Of a DNA stretch of 64,000 bases, positions 9,282 through 17,800 are shown piece by piece. This DNA is from Pseudomonas muyukensis (GTDB taxonomy: Bacteria; Pseudomonadota; Gammaproteobacteria; Pseudomonadales; Pseudomonadaceae), in the NCBI RefSeq assembly GCF_019139535.1, contig NZ_CP077073.1:199501-263500 (forward strand), given 5' to 3'. How positions within the stretch are numbered: position 1 is the first letter of the stretch; each line of letters starts with the position of its first letter. Position numbers and translations under genes: made by a program. The notes under the pieces are model-generated. The model was given only the letters and a program-made list of their open reading frames with translations. It ran no database searches and was not told where the DNA came from.

Positions 9282-11079
9282 GTTCAGCGCCGCCCAGGCG
9301 GTGGCCGCCGGCACCGACTTCGCCGAACTCAAGGTTGGCGCGCAGGGGCTGTTCTGGAACGAGTTCCGCCCCGCCGATGGCGCCTGCCGGCTCTGGCATT
9401 GGCGCGACCATCAGGCCCGCTGCCTGACCCCCGATGGCTTCAGTGTGCGCAGCCGGGTCTATGAATATGGCGGCGGCAGCTTCTGCCTGGCCGACCACGG
9501 CCTGGTGTTCGTCAACGAGCACGACCAGCAGGTCTACAGCCAGGCACTGGATGGTTCGGCGCCATGTGCCCTCACCGCTAACCCCGCCTGCCGCTATGGC
9601 GACGTGCAATGGCACGCCGGGCAGGTGCTGGCGGTGGAGGAAAGCCATGGCGAGCACGTTGTCCATCGGCTGGTCAGCCTGGCCGCGGGCTGCCGTGAAG
9701 TCCTCGCTGAGGGCGCCGACTTCTATGCCACGCCGACCCTGAGCGACAACGGCCGGCGCCTGGCCTGGGTCGAATGGGATCGCCCCGCGCAGCCATGGAC
9801 CCGCACCCGCCTGATGTGTCGCGAGCGGGGCCCATCTGGCGATTGGGGGGCGCCACGCTGCATCGCCGGGCAGGACGAATCGCTGCAGCAACCGCGCTTC
9901 GATGCCGCAGGGCACCTGTACTGCCTGTCGGACCGCGACGGTTTCTGGCAGCCCTGGGGTGAGGTCGACGGACGCTGGCAAGCCTTGCCCGCCGCCAATG
10001 CCGACCATGCCGCCGCGCCCTGGCAACTGGGCCCGTGCACCTGGCTGGCGCTGGGCCCTGCCAGCTACCTGGCCAGCTGGTTCGAAGAAGGCTTCGGGCA
10101 ACTGGGGCTGCGCACCGACAGCGGTGAAGTGCAGCGCTACGCCAGCGCCTACAGCCGCTTTCGCAGCCTGGCCCTGGATGCCGACCACCTCTACGCCATC
10201 GCCGCCTCGCCCATCAGCCCGCCGGCGGTCATCGCCATCGACCGGCGCAGCCACGAGGTCCGGGTGCTGGCGGGCGGCGCCGAGGTGTTGCCCGCCGAGC
10301 ACATCAGCCAGCCACGGCCAATTCGCTATGCCAGCGGCGATGGCGTCGCCCACGGTTTCTTCTACCCAGCGATGACCGGCCGCGGCCCCGCGCCGCTGGT
10401 GGTGTTCATCCATGGCGGGCCGACCTCGGCCTGCTACCCGGTGCTCGACCCGCGCATCCAGTACTGGGCCCAGCGCGGCTTTGCCGTCGCCGACCTCAAC
10501 TACCGGGGCAGCAGCGGCTATGGCCGCGCCTATCGCCAGGCCCTGCACCTGCGCTGGGGCGAGAGCGACGTGCAGGATGCCTGCGCGGCGGTGACCTACC
10601 TGGCCGAACAGGGGCTGGTCGACCCTCGCCAGGCATTCATTCGCGGTGGCAGCGCGGGCGGCTATACCACCCTCTGTGCGCTGGCCTTGCACAAGGTCTT
10701 CCGCGGCGGCGCCAGCCTGTATGGCGTCAGCGACCCGGTGGCCCTGGGGCAGGCGACCCACAAGTTCGAAGGGGATTATCTGGGCTGGCTGATCGGCGAC
10801 CCGCTGCAGGATGCCGAACGCTACCGCCAGCGTACACCGCTGCTGCATGCCGGGCAGATCGAGGTACCGGTGATTTTCTTCCAGGGTGAACTGGACGCGG
10901 TGGTCGTGCCGGCGCAGACCCGCTCGATGCTCGCGGCCTTGCAGGCCAACGGCATTGCCGCCGAGGGGCATTTCTACCCAGGCGAGCGACATGGCTTTCG
11001 CCAGGCGGCCAACCTGGCCCATGCGCTCGAGCAGGAATGGAAGTTCTATTGCCGGGTCTTGGCCACAGAGCCTCTGTAG
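9262..11079 (+). CDS. S9 prolyl-oligopeptidase-family peptidase linked to pqq
   Basis: A 605-residue serine peptidase of clan SC, family S9 (acylaminoacyl peptidase type): N-terminal beta-propeller, then an alpha/beta hydrolase domain. Seen: nucleophile Ser464 in [10 protein letters not shown], Asp545 in QGELDAVV, His577 in GERHGF, and the [10 protein letters not shown] oxyanion segment. It starts inside the end of pqqE, so it is part of the operon. P. fluorescens B16 was described with extra pqq genes including a peptidase called pqqM, to which this corresponds by position. A role in trimming PqqA fragments is inferred. No signal peptide, so probably cytoplasmic. Confidence 0.85.
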   Translation: MSSPVAEFSAAQAVAAGTDFAELKVGAQGLFWNEFRPADGACRLWHWRDHQARCLTPDGFSVRSRVYEYGGGSFCLADHGLVFVNEHDQQVYSQALDGSAPCALTANPACRYGDVQWHAGQVLAVEESHGEHVVHRLVSLAAGCREVLAEGADFYATPTLSDNGRRLAWVEWDRPAQPWTRTRLMCRERGPSGDWGAPRCIAGQDESLQQPRFDAAGHLYCLSDRDGFWQPWGEVDGRWQALPAANADHAAAPWQLGPCTWLALGPASYLASWFEEGFGQLGLRTDSGEVQRYASAYSRFRSLALDADHLYAIAASPISPPAVIAIDRRSHEVRVLAGGAEVLPAEHISQPRPIRYASGDGVAHGFFYPAMTGRGPAPLVVFIHGGPTSACYPVLDPRIQYWAQRGFAVADLNYRGSSGYGRAYRQALHLRWGESDVQDACAAVTYLAEQGLVDPRQAFIRGGSAGGYTTLCALALHKVFRGGASLYGVSDPVALGQATHKFEGDYLGWLIGDPLQDAERYRQRTPLLHAGQIEVPVIFFQGELDAVVVPAQTRSMLAALQANGIAAEGHFYPGERHGFRQAANLAHALEQEWKFYCRVLATEPL

Positions 11080-11154
11080 GCGCCACGGTGCATGGCACCG
11101 GCTGCGCCGGTGTTCGCCGGCAAGGCTTGCGGTATGCCTCGCCGCTGTGGGTCT

Positions 11155-11313
11155 TCAGCGCTTGGCGATGATGTACACCGCATGCACGATCCCGGGAATG
11201 TACCCCAGCAACGTCAGCAGGATATTCAACCAGAATGCCCCGCCGAACCCCACCTGGAGGAATACGCCCAGCGGCGGCAGGATAATGGCGATGATGATAC
11301 GAATGAAGTCCAT
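11155..11313 (-). CDS. Small YqaE/Pmp3-family membrane protein
   Basis: A 52-residue hydrophobic protein made of two membrane helices: MDFIRIIIAIILPPLGVFL and NILLTLLGYIPGIVHAVYI. This is the compact Pmp3/UPF0057 pattern, with the PPLGV turn and GYIPGIVHA. Family members are induced by salt or envelope stress and affect membrane potential in yeast and plants; function in Pseudomonas is not established. The ATG at 11313 has GGAG 11 bases upstream; a longer reading to 11394 adds a polar tail not seen in the family. It stands alone, facing the S9 peptidase gene. Confidence 0.88.
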   Translation of the reverse strand: MDFIRIIIAIILPPLGVFLQVGFGGAFWLNILLTLLGYIPGIVHAVYIIAKR

Positions 11314-11399
11314 GCGAAACGCTCCATGAGGGTGTTTCAACACAGACTCGCCTCGCTTGGCAGAGGTTCCCCATGCCGCCCTCACCCTGCGCAACAGGC

Positions 11400-11439
11400 A
11401 AAAAAAACGCCCCGAGCCAAATATTTCAGGCCAGGGGCG
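11400..11439 (-). terminator. Rho-independent terminator downstream of the aminotransferase gene
   Basis: Read on the minus strand: CGCCCC-T-GGCC stem, loop TGAAATATTT, then GGCT-C-GGGGCG followed by a run of eight T. It lies 45 bases beyond the stop of the class III aminotransferase gene. Confidence 0.8.
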
Positions 11440-11483
11440 ATGCGCAGGAACGCGAGACGGTTCGTTGAAATTCTGTAGGCCGG

Positions 11484-12761
11484 TCAGGCCGGCATCTCCC
11501 GGCGGCTGTGCTGCTGGGCATGCAGCCGGGCAAAGGCGCGGGCCAGGCGCAGGAGCATCTCGTCGATGTTGCCTTGGCTCACGGTCAGCGCCGGCGAGAA
11601 GCGCACCACGTCGGCCTGTGGAGCATTGAGCAGCAGCCCTTCATGCAAGGCGGCCTCGACCAGCTCGGCGGCCATGCCTTCACGCATCTGCAAGGCCCAG
11701 AGCAGCCCTTGCCCGCGCACCTCGCCCTGGCCATAGCGCCCCGCCAGGCGGCTCAGGCCGTCACGCAGGTGCCGGCCCCTGTCCAGCACCTGGTCGAAGA
11801 AGCCCGGCTCCAACACCGTGTTCAGCACCGCCAGCCCGGCCGCGCTCATCAGCGCATTGCCATGGTGGCTGCCCGCCAGTTCGCCAGGCGCAGCGCAGCA
11901 GGCGCTGCCCCGCGCCAGCAGCGCTGCCAGTGGCACGCCGCCGCCCAGGCCCTTGCCCAGGGTGACGATGTCGGCGCGCACCCCGTAGGTCTGCTCGGCC
12001 AGCAAGGCGCCGCAACGCCCGATCCCGGTCTGCACCTCGTCGAGAATCAGCAGGATGCCCAGCTCCCGGCACAGCCGCTCGACACCCTTGAGGTAGTCGG
12101 CGCTGGCCGGGATCACCCCGGCTTCGCCCTGGATCGGTTCGAGCATGATCGCCACGGTGCGCGAGTCGACCGCGGCATGCAGCGCCGCCAGGTCGTTGAA
12201 CGGCACCTTGCTGAACCCTGGCAGGCCTGGCTCGCAGCGGTTGCACGGCAGCGGGTCGGAGGCCGACAACGCCCCCAGGCTCCGGCCATGGCAGCCCTGG
12301 CTGGCGGTGATGATGTGGTAGGCGCCATTGCGGTGCAGTTGCCCCCATTTGCGCGCCAGCTTGATCGCCCCCTCGCAGGCCTCGGCACCGCTGTTGAGCA
12401 GGTAGGCCTGGTCGCTGCCGGTGCTCTGGCACAGTTGCTCGACCAGGCTCAACAGCGCGCGGCTGTGATAACCCGCGCCGGGGTTGATCAACGCCTGGGC
12501 CTGGTTGCCCAGTGCCTTGACCAGCACGCTCGGACTGTGGCCCAGGCTGTTGACCGCACAGCCCTGGGTAAAGTCCAGGTAGGCGTGCCCTTCGCTGTCC
12601 CACAACCACGAGCCCTGGCCACGCACGAACATCTGCGCCGCGCGCTCGGCGCTGGGCATCAGCCGCTCGCGGCTGGGCTGCGCGGTGGCCGGCGCCAGCG
12701 CCGGGGCACGCTTGGGCTCGGCCACGGCAGATGCCGAGCGGCGCAGGTTGAACAGGTTCAT
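11484..12761 (-). CDS. Class III PLP-dependent aminotransferase (acetylornithine/ornithine aminotransferase type)
   Basis: A 425-residue fold-type I aminotransferase. Seen: LILDEVQTGIGRCG, the PLP-binding Asp segment, and Lys270 in VTLGKGLGGGVPLAALLA, which forms the Schiff base; LNSGAEACEGAIKLARKWG for the phosphate pocket. The ATG at 12761 follows CTGGAG; an ATG 15 bases upstream is possible but poorly placed. It is divergent from a LysR gene, with 209 bases between. P. fluorescens B16 lists an aminotransferase (pqqI) among genes near pqq. The substrate cannot be read; omega-amino acids or ornithine derivatives are likely by family. The davBA genes nearby make an aminovalerate substrate conceivable, but this is speculation. 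Confidence 0.8.
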   Translation of the reverse strand: MNLFNLRRSASAVAEPKRAPALAPATAQPSRERLMPSAERAAQMFVRGQGSWLWDSEGHAYLDFTQGCAVNSLGHSPSVLVKALGNQAQALINPGAGYHSRALLSLVEQLCQSTGSDQAYLLNSGAEACEGAIKLARKWGQLHRNGAYHIITASQGCHGRSLGALSASDPLPCNRCEPGLPGFSKVPFNDLAALHAAVDSRTVAIMLEPIQGEAGVIPASADYLKGVERLCRELGILLILDEVQTGIGRCGALLAEQTYGVRADIVTLGKGLGGGVPLAALLARGSACCAAPGELAGSHHGNALMSAAGLAVLNTVLEPGFFDQVLDRGRHLRDGLSRLAGRYGQGEVRGQGLLWALQMREGMAAELVEAALHEGLLLNAPQADVVRFSPALTVSQGNIDEMLLRLARAFARLHAQQHSRREMPA

Positions 12762-12970
12762 CGAGGCTCCAGCCAATCACGGTGTCAGGCGGCCAAGGCC
12801 CCGGTCGAACGCCGGAGGGTATATTTTGCCTTGCCTATCAAAAGTGTTTTTCATCCGAGGTAACAATCGCCTGGATAAGCGCTGTAACCCGTTGGAATAC
12901 GGCGATAGACTAGGCCCCAAGCCGATCTGCGGCCATTTCGTTTTTCCAGCTTTTTCGATAAGTAATAGTT

Positions 12971-13894
12971 ATGGATTTTCGCCAACTGCGTTACTTCGTC
13001 GCGGTCTACGAGGAAGGCCATGTCGGCCGCGCCGCCGAGCGCCTGTCGCTGTCCCAGCCGGCCCTGTCGCAACAGATCCGCCAGCTGGAGCACAGCCTCG
13101 ACCTGAACCTGTTCGAGCGCAGCAACAAGCGCCTGCTGCCGACCCTTGCCGCCCACACCCTGTACAACCATGCCGGCCCCCTGCTCGAAGGTTTGCAGCG
13201 GGCCCACGAGGCCATGCGCAACTTCAAGGGGCAGTCGCTGCGCACCCTGGCCATCGGCGTGCTGCAAACCGTCCGGCCCAGCCTGGTGCCGCAGCTGCTG
13301 GAGCGGGTGCGCAAGGCCCAGCCGCACCTTGTGGTGCAGATCTACGAGCTGTCAGGTTCAGAGATCGAGCGGCGCCTGCTCAACGGCAGCCTGGACATCG
13401 GCATCAGCTACCTGCCACCGCGTCAACCTGGGCTGCACGGCCTGCTGCTGTACGAAGACGAACTGCAATTGGTGATCCCCAAGACCCATCCGCTGAAGGA
13501 CTTCAAGAAAGTCTCGATCCGCCAGGCGGCGGAGCTGCCGCTGCTGATGCTCGGCGAGGAGTTCCAGATCCGCCAGATCTGGAAGGCGCAACTGGCCAAC
13601 CAAGGCCGCCGGCCGCAGGTGCAGGCCGAGATGAACAACATGGCGGGGATCCTCGACAGCCTGGCGCATACCGCACTGGCCACCATCCTGCCGGGCCGCG
13701 CCAAGGATGCCGCCCAGGATGACCAGGAGCTGCTGTGGAAGCCATTGAGCGAACCGCGGGTGCCCTTGAAGGTTGGCCTGGTGTTCCGCGACGCCCAGCG
13801 CCAGCAGGCCTCGGTGGAGCTGTTGCGCACGCTGCTCGAGGAAGAGACCGAGACCCGGCCCCTGGGTGTCTCGCCGCTGGATGTGCTCGGCTGA
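12971..13894 (+). CDS. LysR-family transcriptional regulator
   Basis: A 307-residue regulator: N-terminal winged helix-turn-helix (MDFRQLRYFVAVYEEGHVGRAAERL, then SLSQPALSQQIRQLE, residues 1-60) and a C-terminal effector domain of the CynR/CbbR sort. It is transcribed away from the aminotransferase gene, the classic LysR layout, so that gene is the likely target. The 209-base gap between them holds AT-richer DNA where its operator should lie; I could not define one. Effector unknown. Confidence 0.88.
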   Translation: MDFRQLRYFVAVYEEGHVGRAAERLSLSQPALSQQIRQLEHSLDLNLFERSNKRLLPTLAAHTLYNHAGPLLEGLQRAHEAMRNFKGQSLRTLAIGVLQTVRPSLVPQLLERVRKAQPHLVVQIYELSGSEIERRLLNGSLDIGISYLPPRQPGLHGLLLYEDELQLVIPKTHPLKDFKKVSIRQAAELPLLMLGEEFQIRQIWKAQLANQGRRPQVQAEMNNMAGILDSLAHTALATILPGRAKDAAQDDQELLWKPLSEPRVPLKVGLVFRDAQRQQASVELLRTLLEEETETRPLGVSPLDVLG

Positions 13895-13912
13895 CAAATC
13901 ACGCGCACAAAG

Positions 13913-13936
13913 AAAACCCCGCCGAAGCGGGGTTTC
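13913..13936. terminator. Terminator hairpin after the LysR gene
   Basis: AAAA, CCCCGC (13917-13922), loop CGAA, GCGGGG (13927-13932), TTT. It is symmetric enough to act in both directions. The rest of the 338-base gap to the next stop codon (13895-14232) shows only weak GC-rich repeats and no gene. Confidence 0.8.
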
Positions 13937-14232
13937 CCAGACTGTTTCCCTTTGACATCCCTATCGCCCCGCCTCCCTGGCAGGAAATCCTTGCGTGTCC
14001 CTGTTCTGTCCATTGCGCGTCCTGCGCTACGTCCATGTGACAAAGAGTAACCGTGGATCCAATCTTAGGAAAGAGGCGAAAAGTCACCACGTCATGTAAG
14101 ACAAAGCTTACAAAAGAGGGGTATTCACAAACAGGCTTGCCCTGACGAAAAAGACCGCTCCCGCCGACGGATCGCAATCCTCGGCAAGAGCGGCCTGGGC
14201 CGAACCGGGCTGTCAGCCAGCCCGCAGAGGGC

Positions 14233-16011
14233 TTAGAACTGCGCGGCGTCCAGCAGGTAGAGCGACTCGCTGCCAGCCTTTACCGACGCGACCAGCGAAT
14301 GCACCCGCGGCAACAGGCGGGCGAAGTAGAAGCGCGCCGTGCCCAGCTTGGCGCCGTAGAACTCGGTATCACCCTCGCCGGCCTTGGCCGTGCGGGCCAT
14401 CAGTGCCCACATGTAGCCGTAGGCGACATAGCCGAACGCCTGCAGGTACTCGACCGACGCCGCGCCAATCTCGTTAGGGTTGCCCTTGGCCTGGTCCAGC
14501 AGCCAGGCGGTCAGCTCGTCGAGCTGGTCGAGGGAGGCCGCCAGCGGTTTGCTGAACTCACCCAGCTCGCCGCCTGCGCTGGCGATGAACTGGCGGATCT
14601 CGTCGGCGAACAGCTTGTAGTAGGCGCCACCGCTGGCCACCACCTTGCGCCCGACCAGGTCCAGGGCCTGGATGCCATTGGTGCCTTCGTAGATCTGGGT
14701 GATGCGCACATCACGCACCAGTTGCTCCTGGCCCCACTCGCGGATATAGCCATGGCCACCGAACACCTGCTGGCCGTGCACGGTGCACTCCAGGCCCAGG
14801 TCGGTGAGGAAGGCCTTGGCCACCGGGGTCAGCAGCGCCACCAGTTCTTCGCTGCGCTTGCGGGTGGCGGCATCCTCGCTGTACTTGGCACTGTCGAGCT
14901 GCATCGCCACGTAGGTGGAGAAGGCCCGGCCGCCCTCGATCAGCGCCTTCATGGTCAGCAGCATGCGGCGCACGTCCGGGTGGACGATGATCGGGTCGGC
15001 CACCTTGTCCTTGGCTTGCGGGCCGGTCGGGGCTCGGCTCTGCAGGCGGTCACGGGCGTACTCCACGGCGTTCTGGTAGGAACGCTCGGCCGAGGCCAGG
15101 CCCTGGATACCAACGCCCAGGCGCTCGTAGTTCATCATGGTGAACATCGCCGCCAGGCCTTTGTTCGGCTCGCCGACCAGGTAACCGACCGCTTCGTCGA
15201 AGTTCATCACGCAGGTGGCCGAGGCCTGGATGCCCATCTTGTGCTCGATCGAGCCGCAGGTGGCGGTGTTGCGCGCGCCCAGGCTACCGTCCTGGTTGAC
15301 CAGCACCTTGGGCACCAGGAACAGCGAGATACCCTTCGGACCTGCCGGGGCATCCGGCAGCTTGGCCAGTACCAGGTGGATGATGTTCTCGGTGAGGTCG
15401 TGCTCGCCGCCGGTGATGAAGATCTTGGTGCCGCTGACCTTGTAGCTGCCATCGGCCTGGGGCTCGGCCTTGGTGCGGATGATGCCCAGGTCGGTGCCGG
15501 CGTGCGGCTCGGTCAGGCACATGGAACCGGCCCAGACGCCGGCGTACATGTTCGGCAGGTACTGCGCCTTCAGCGCCTCGCTGGCGTGGGCGTTGATCGA
15601 CAGGCAAGCGCCGGCGGTGAGCATCGGGTACAGGCCGAACGACAGGCTCGAGGCGTTGACCATTTCCTCGACCTGGGCCGAGATCACCTTGGGCATGCCC
15701 ATGCCGCCGAACTGCGGGTCGCCACCCACGCCGACCCAGCCGCCCTCGGCGTAGGTACGGTAGGCCTCGATGAAGCCGGCCGGGGTGCGCACCGCGCCAT
15801 TGTCCCAGTGGCAGCCTTCTTCGTCGGCGGCGCGGCTCAGCGGGGCAATGGACTTGCCGGTGACCTTGCCGGCCTCTTCCAGTACCGCCATGGCCGTCTC
15901 GGCATCGACCACCTCGGCCAACCCCGGCAGTTGCGACCAGCGTGTGGCCACGTCGAAGACTTCATTGAGGACGAAGCGCATATCGCGCAGGGGCGCTTTA
16001 TATTCAGCCAT
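14233..16011 (-). CDS. Acyl-CoA dehydrogenase, long form with C-terminal extension
   Basis: A 592-residue flavin enzyme that introduces the alpha-beta double bond into acyl-CoA in beta-oxidation. Seen: MCLTEPHAGTDLGIIRTKA (FAD/substrate loop), GTKIFITGGEHDLTENIIH, and QIYEGTNGIQALDLVGRKV, which carries the likely catalytic Glu. The C-terminal 120 residues are the extra domain of the ~600-residue bacterial class. It is a clear paralogue of the gene at 17801-19606. Its synteny is with PA0507/PA0508 of P. aeruginosa, which act on fatty acyl-CoAs; chain-length preference here is unknown. A LysR gene and a diguanylate cyclase flank it. Confidence 0.9.
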   Translation of the reverse strand: MAEYKAPLRDMRFVLNEVFDVATRWSQLPGLAEVVDAETAMAVLEEAGKVTGKSIAPLSRAADEEGCHWDNGAVRTPAGFIEAYRTYAEGGWVGVGGDPQFGGMGMPKVISAQVEEMVNASSLSFGLYPMLTAGACLSINAHASEALKAQYLPNMYAGVWAGSMCLTEPHAGTDLGIIRTKAEPQADGSYKVSGTKIFITGGEHDLTENIIHLVLAKLPDAPAGPKGISLFLVPKVLVNQDGSLGARNTATCGSIEHKMGIQASATCVMNFDEAVGYLVGEPNKGLAAMFTMMNYERLGVGIQGLASAERSYQNAVEYARDRLQSRAPTGPQAKDKVADPIIVHPDVRRMLLTMKALIEGGRAFSTYVAMQLDSAKYSEDAATRKRSEELVALLTPVAKAFLTDLGLECTVHGQQVFGGHGYIREWGQEQLVRDVRITQIYEGTNGIQALDLVGRKVVASGGAYYKLFADEIRQFIASAGGELGEFSKPLAASLDQLDELTAWLLDQAKGNPNEIGAASVEYLQAFGYVAYGYMWALMARTAKAGEGDTEFYGAKLGTARFYFARLLPRVHSLVASVKAGSESLYLLDAAQF

Positions 16012-16148
16012 GACAACCTCTCGCTATCGGGGTCGGGGCGGCCCGTCGAGGGCCGCGGCACTGGGATGACCCGCAGTGTAACCGAACAACTTTTACGAGA
16101 CATAGGGTCATCATGCGACTGAATAGTCAGGCATGGTCACACCCCAGT

Positions 16149-17432
16149 TCACGCCATGCGCACGGCCCCACGCCGCGATTGCTGGCCGAAGGTCATCACG
16201 CAGTTACGCCCGGCGCCCTTGGCGCTGTACAGGGCCTGGTCGGCGGACTTGAGCACTTCGTCGGGGTTGCGGTGCTCGACCTGGCGCTCGGCGACGCCAA
16301 TGCTGATGGTCACCGACACCGTGGTATTGGCGCCGCCCCCGCGGCGCTGCCGGCCGGTGGAGTCGTCCTGGGGCCGGCTGTTCTGGTCGCGCAGCTGGAT
16401 CGCGTAGTTGGCGATCATCTCCCGTATCGACTCCAGGTGCGGCAGGCATTCCTCGGCGGTCTTGCCGGCGAACACCAGGGCGAATTCCTCGCCGCCGTAA
16501 CGGTAGGCGCGCCCCCCACCGGTGACCTTGGACAGGCGGCTGGCGACCAGGCGCAGCACCTGGTCGCCGACATCGTGACCATGGGTGTCGTTGAATTTCT
16601 TGAAATGGTCGACGTCGGTCATGGCGATCACGTAGTTGCGCCCCAGGCGCTGCATGCGCTCGTTCAGTGCCCGGCGCCCCGGCAACCCGGTCAGTTCGTC
16701 GCGGAACGCCATCTGGTAGGCCTCGTGGGACACCGCCGCGGCGATCATCAGCATCACCTGGCTGCACATGATGTTCAGGGTGAACGGCAGGATGAAGGTC
16801 TTGGGCAGCATCCAGAAGATGCCGACCAAACCGATGATCTGCGCCGCGTGCAGGGGCCGCGGCTCACGCAGGTATTGCACCACCAGCAGGACGAACACCG
16901 CCAGGAACAGCGGGTAGGCCAACTGGATCAGGCTCATCCACTGGCCATGCAGCGCCGGCCAGCGGATCTCGGCCAGCCAGGTCAGCAGCGCCTCGGGAAA
17001 ACTCTGCTCCAGCGCCACCGCGACACTGCCCACGGCGAACAGCACGGCAAAGCGCGCCAGCAGGTCCTGGGCCAGGTGGGTGCGCTCCTGCCAGGCGCCA
17101 TACAGCCCGAACAGGGCCGGCAGCAGCAGGCAGACCAGGTGAAAGATCACCGCGGCATCCTCGCGGACCCGGCCATTGTCACGGTAGAAGTCGGTCTGGG
17201 TGTCGAGCAGGAAATAGGCGATATACACCGCGACCATCAGGAACAGTTCGCGCTGGCGGCGGTATACGGCGCAGTAGGCGCCCCCGAGCAACAGCACCAA
17301 GGTGGGCAGAACGTTGAACAGCGATGTGAAGAAGACGCTGAGGTCCCTCACATAGGCTGCCGCAAGCCCTGCCAGCAACAGAATCAGCGAAGGCAGGAAG
17401 TGGCTTGCGCGTACAGCGGATAAACGAAACAA
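16149..17432 (-). CDS. Membrane diguanylate cyclase with GGEEF active site
   Basis: A 427-residue inner-membrane protein. About eight hydrophobic helices fill the first 250 residues (for example FLPSLILLLAGLAAAYV and VLPTLVLLLGGAYCAV), followed by a GGDEF domain. The domain has AMTDVDHFKKFNDTHGHDVGD for substrate and metal, and the intact signature YRYGGEEFALVF. It should therefore make cyclic di-GMP. No RxxD inhibitory site is obvious five residues before GGEEF. The start appears to be TTG at 17432 behind GGAG, since no ATG fits the first helix. It is monocistronic between two acyl-CoA dehydrogenase genes. Confidence 0.85.
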   Translation of the reverse strand: MFRLSAVRASHFLPSLILLLAGLAAAYVRDLSVFFTSLFNVLPTLVLLLGGAYCAVYRRQRELFLMVAVYIAYFLLDTQTDFYRDNGRVREDAAVIFHLVCLLLPALFGLYGAWQERTHLAQDLLARFAVLFAVGSVAVALEQSFPEALLTWLAEIRWPALHGQWMSLIQLAYPLFLAVFVLLVVQYLREPRPLHAAQIIGLVGIFWMLPKTFILPFTLNIMCSQVMLMIAAAVSHEAYQMAFRDELTGLPGRRALNERMQRLGRNYVIAMTDVDHFKKFNDTHGHDVGDQVLRLVASRLSKVTGGGRAYRYGGEEFALVFAGKTAEECLPHLESIREMIANYAIQLRDQNSRPQDDSTGRQRRGGGANTTVSVTISIGVAERQVEHRNPDEVLKSADQALYSAKGAGRNCVMTFGQQSRRGAVRMA

Positions 17433-17606
17433 GGGTAATCTCCGACCCGGCAGATCAATAATGGCATTGTGCCCCTACTTCATCGGCAGTGCACATGAAT
17501 AGATGAATACAGATGCCCGTTTTAACGGCAGATCAGGGGTGAAGCTTGAGACTTTCTCGTTACTGGATGCGACACCCAGTAGGAATCTTCCTGTTTACGC
17601 AATTCC

Positions 17607-17724
17607 TGTAGGAGCGGCCTCGTGTCGCGAACGGGCTGCAAAGCAGCCCCGGCGATCGTTGCAGCAACGCTGAAATCCTGGGCTGCTGCGCGGCCCTTTC
17701 GCGACGCAAGGCCGCGCCTACAGG
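17607..17724. repeat. REP pair, family A, in inverted arrangement
   Basis: A right-arm copy at 17607-17631 (TGTAGGAGCGGCCT start) with its GGGCTGCaaaGCAGCCC hairpin, and an oppositely oriented copy at 17680-17724, separated by about 50 bases. The two copies have small differences from the 3451 and 28712 elements. Together with the terminator at 17746 this accounts for most of the 368-base gap 17433-17800. Confidence 0.8.
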
Positions 17725-17745
17725 GGTACGCGTGAAAGTGCGGGC

Positions 17746-17784
17746 AAAAAAAAACCGCCTGCCGGTGAGGGCAGGCGGTTTTTT
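17746..17784 (-). terminator. Strong terminator of the acyl-CoA dehydrogenase gene
   Basis: Perfect 9-bp stem CCGCCTGCC (17755-17763) / GGCAGGCGG (17770-17778), loop of six, with nine A on the left and six T on the right. Works on the minus strand for the gene ending at 17801 and could also work on plus. Confidence 0.92.
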
Positions 17785-17800
17785 GTACAACCGCTAAGGC

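Noticed and set aside
9265..11022. 585-codon frame antisense to the S9 peptidase
   Set aside because: Shadow frame with no motif; the peptidase has its full catalytic triad on the plus strand.
14299..16122. 607-codon frame opposite an acyl-CoA dehydrogenase
   Set aside because: Val/Gly/Gln/Leu-rich without domains; the minus-strand enzyme is unambiguous.
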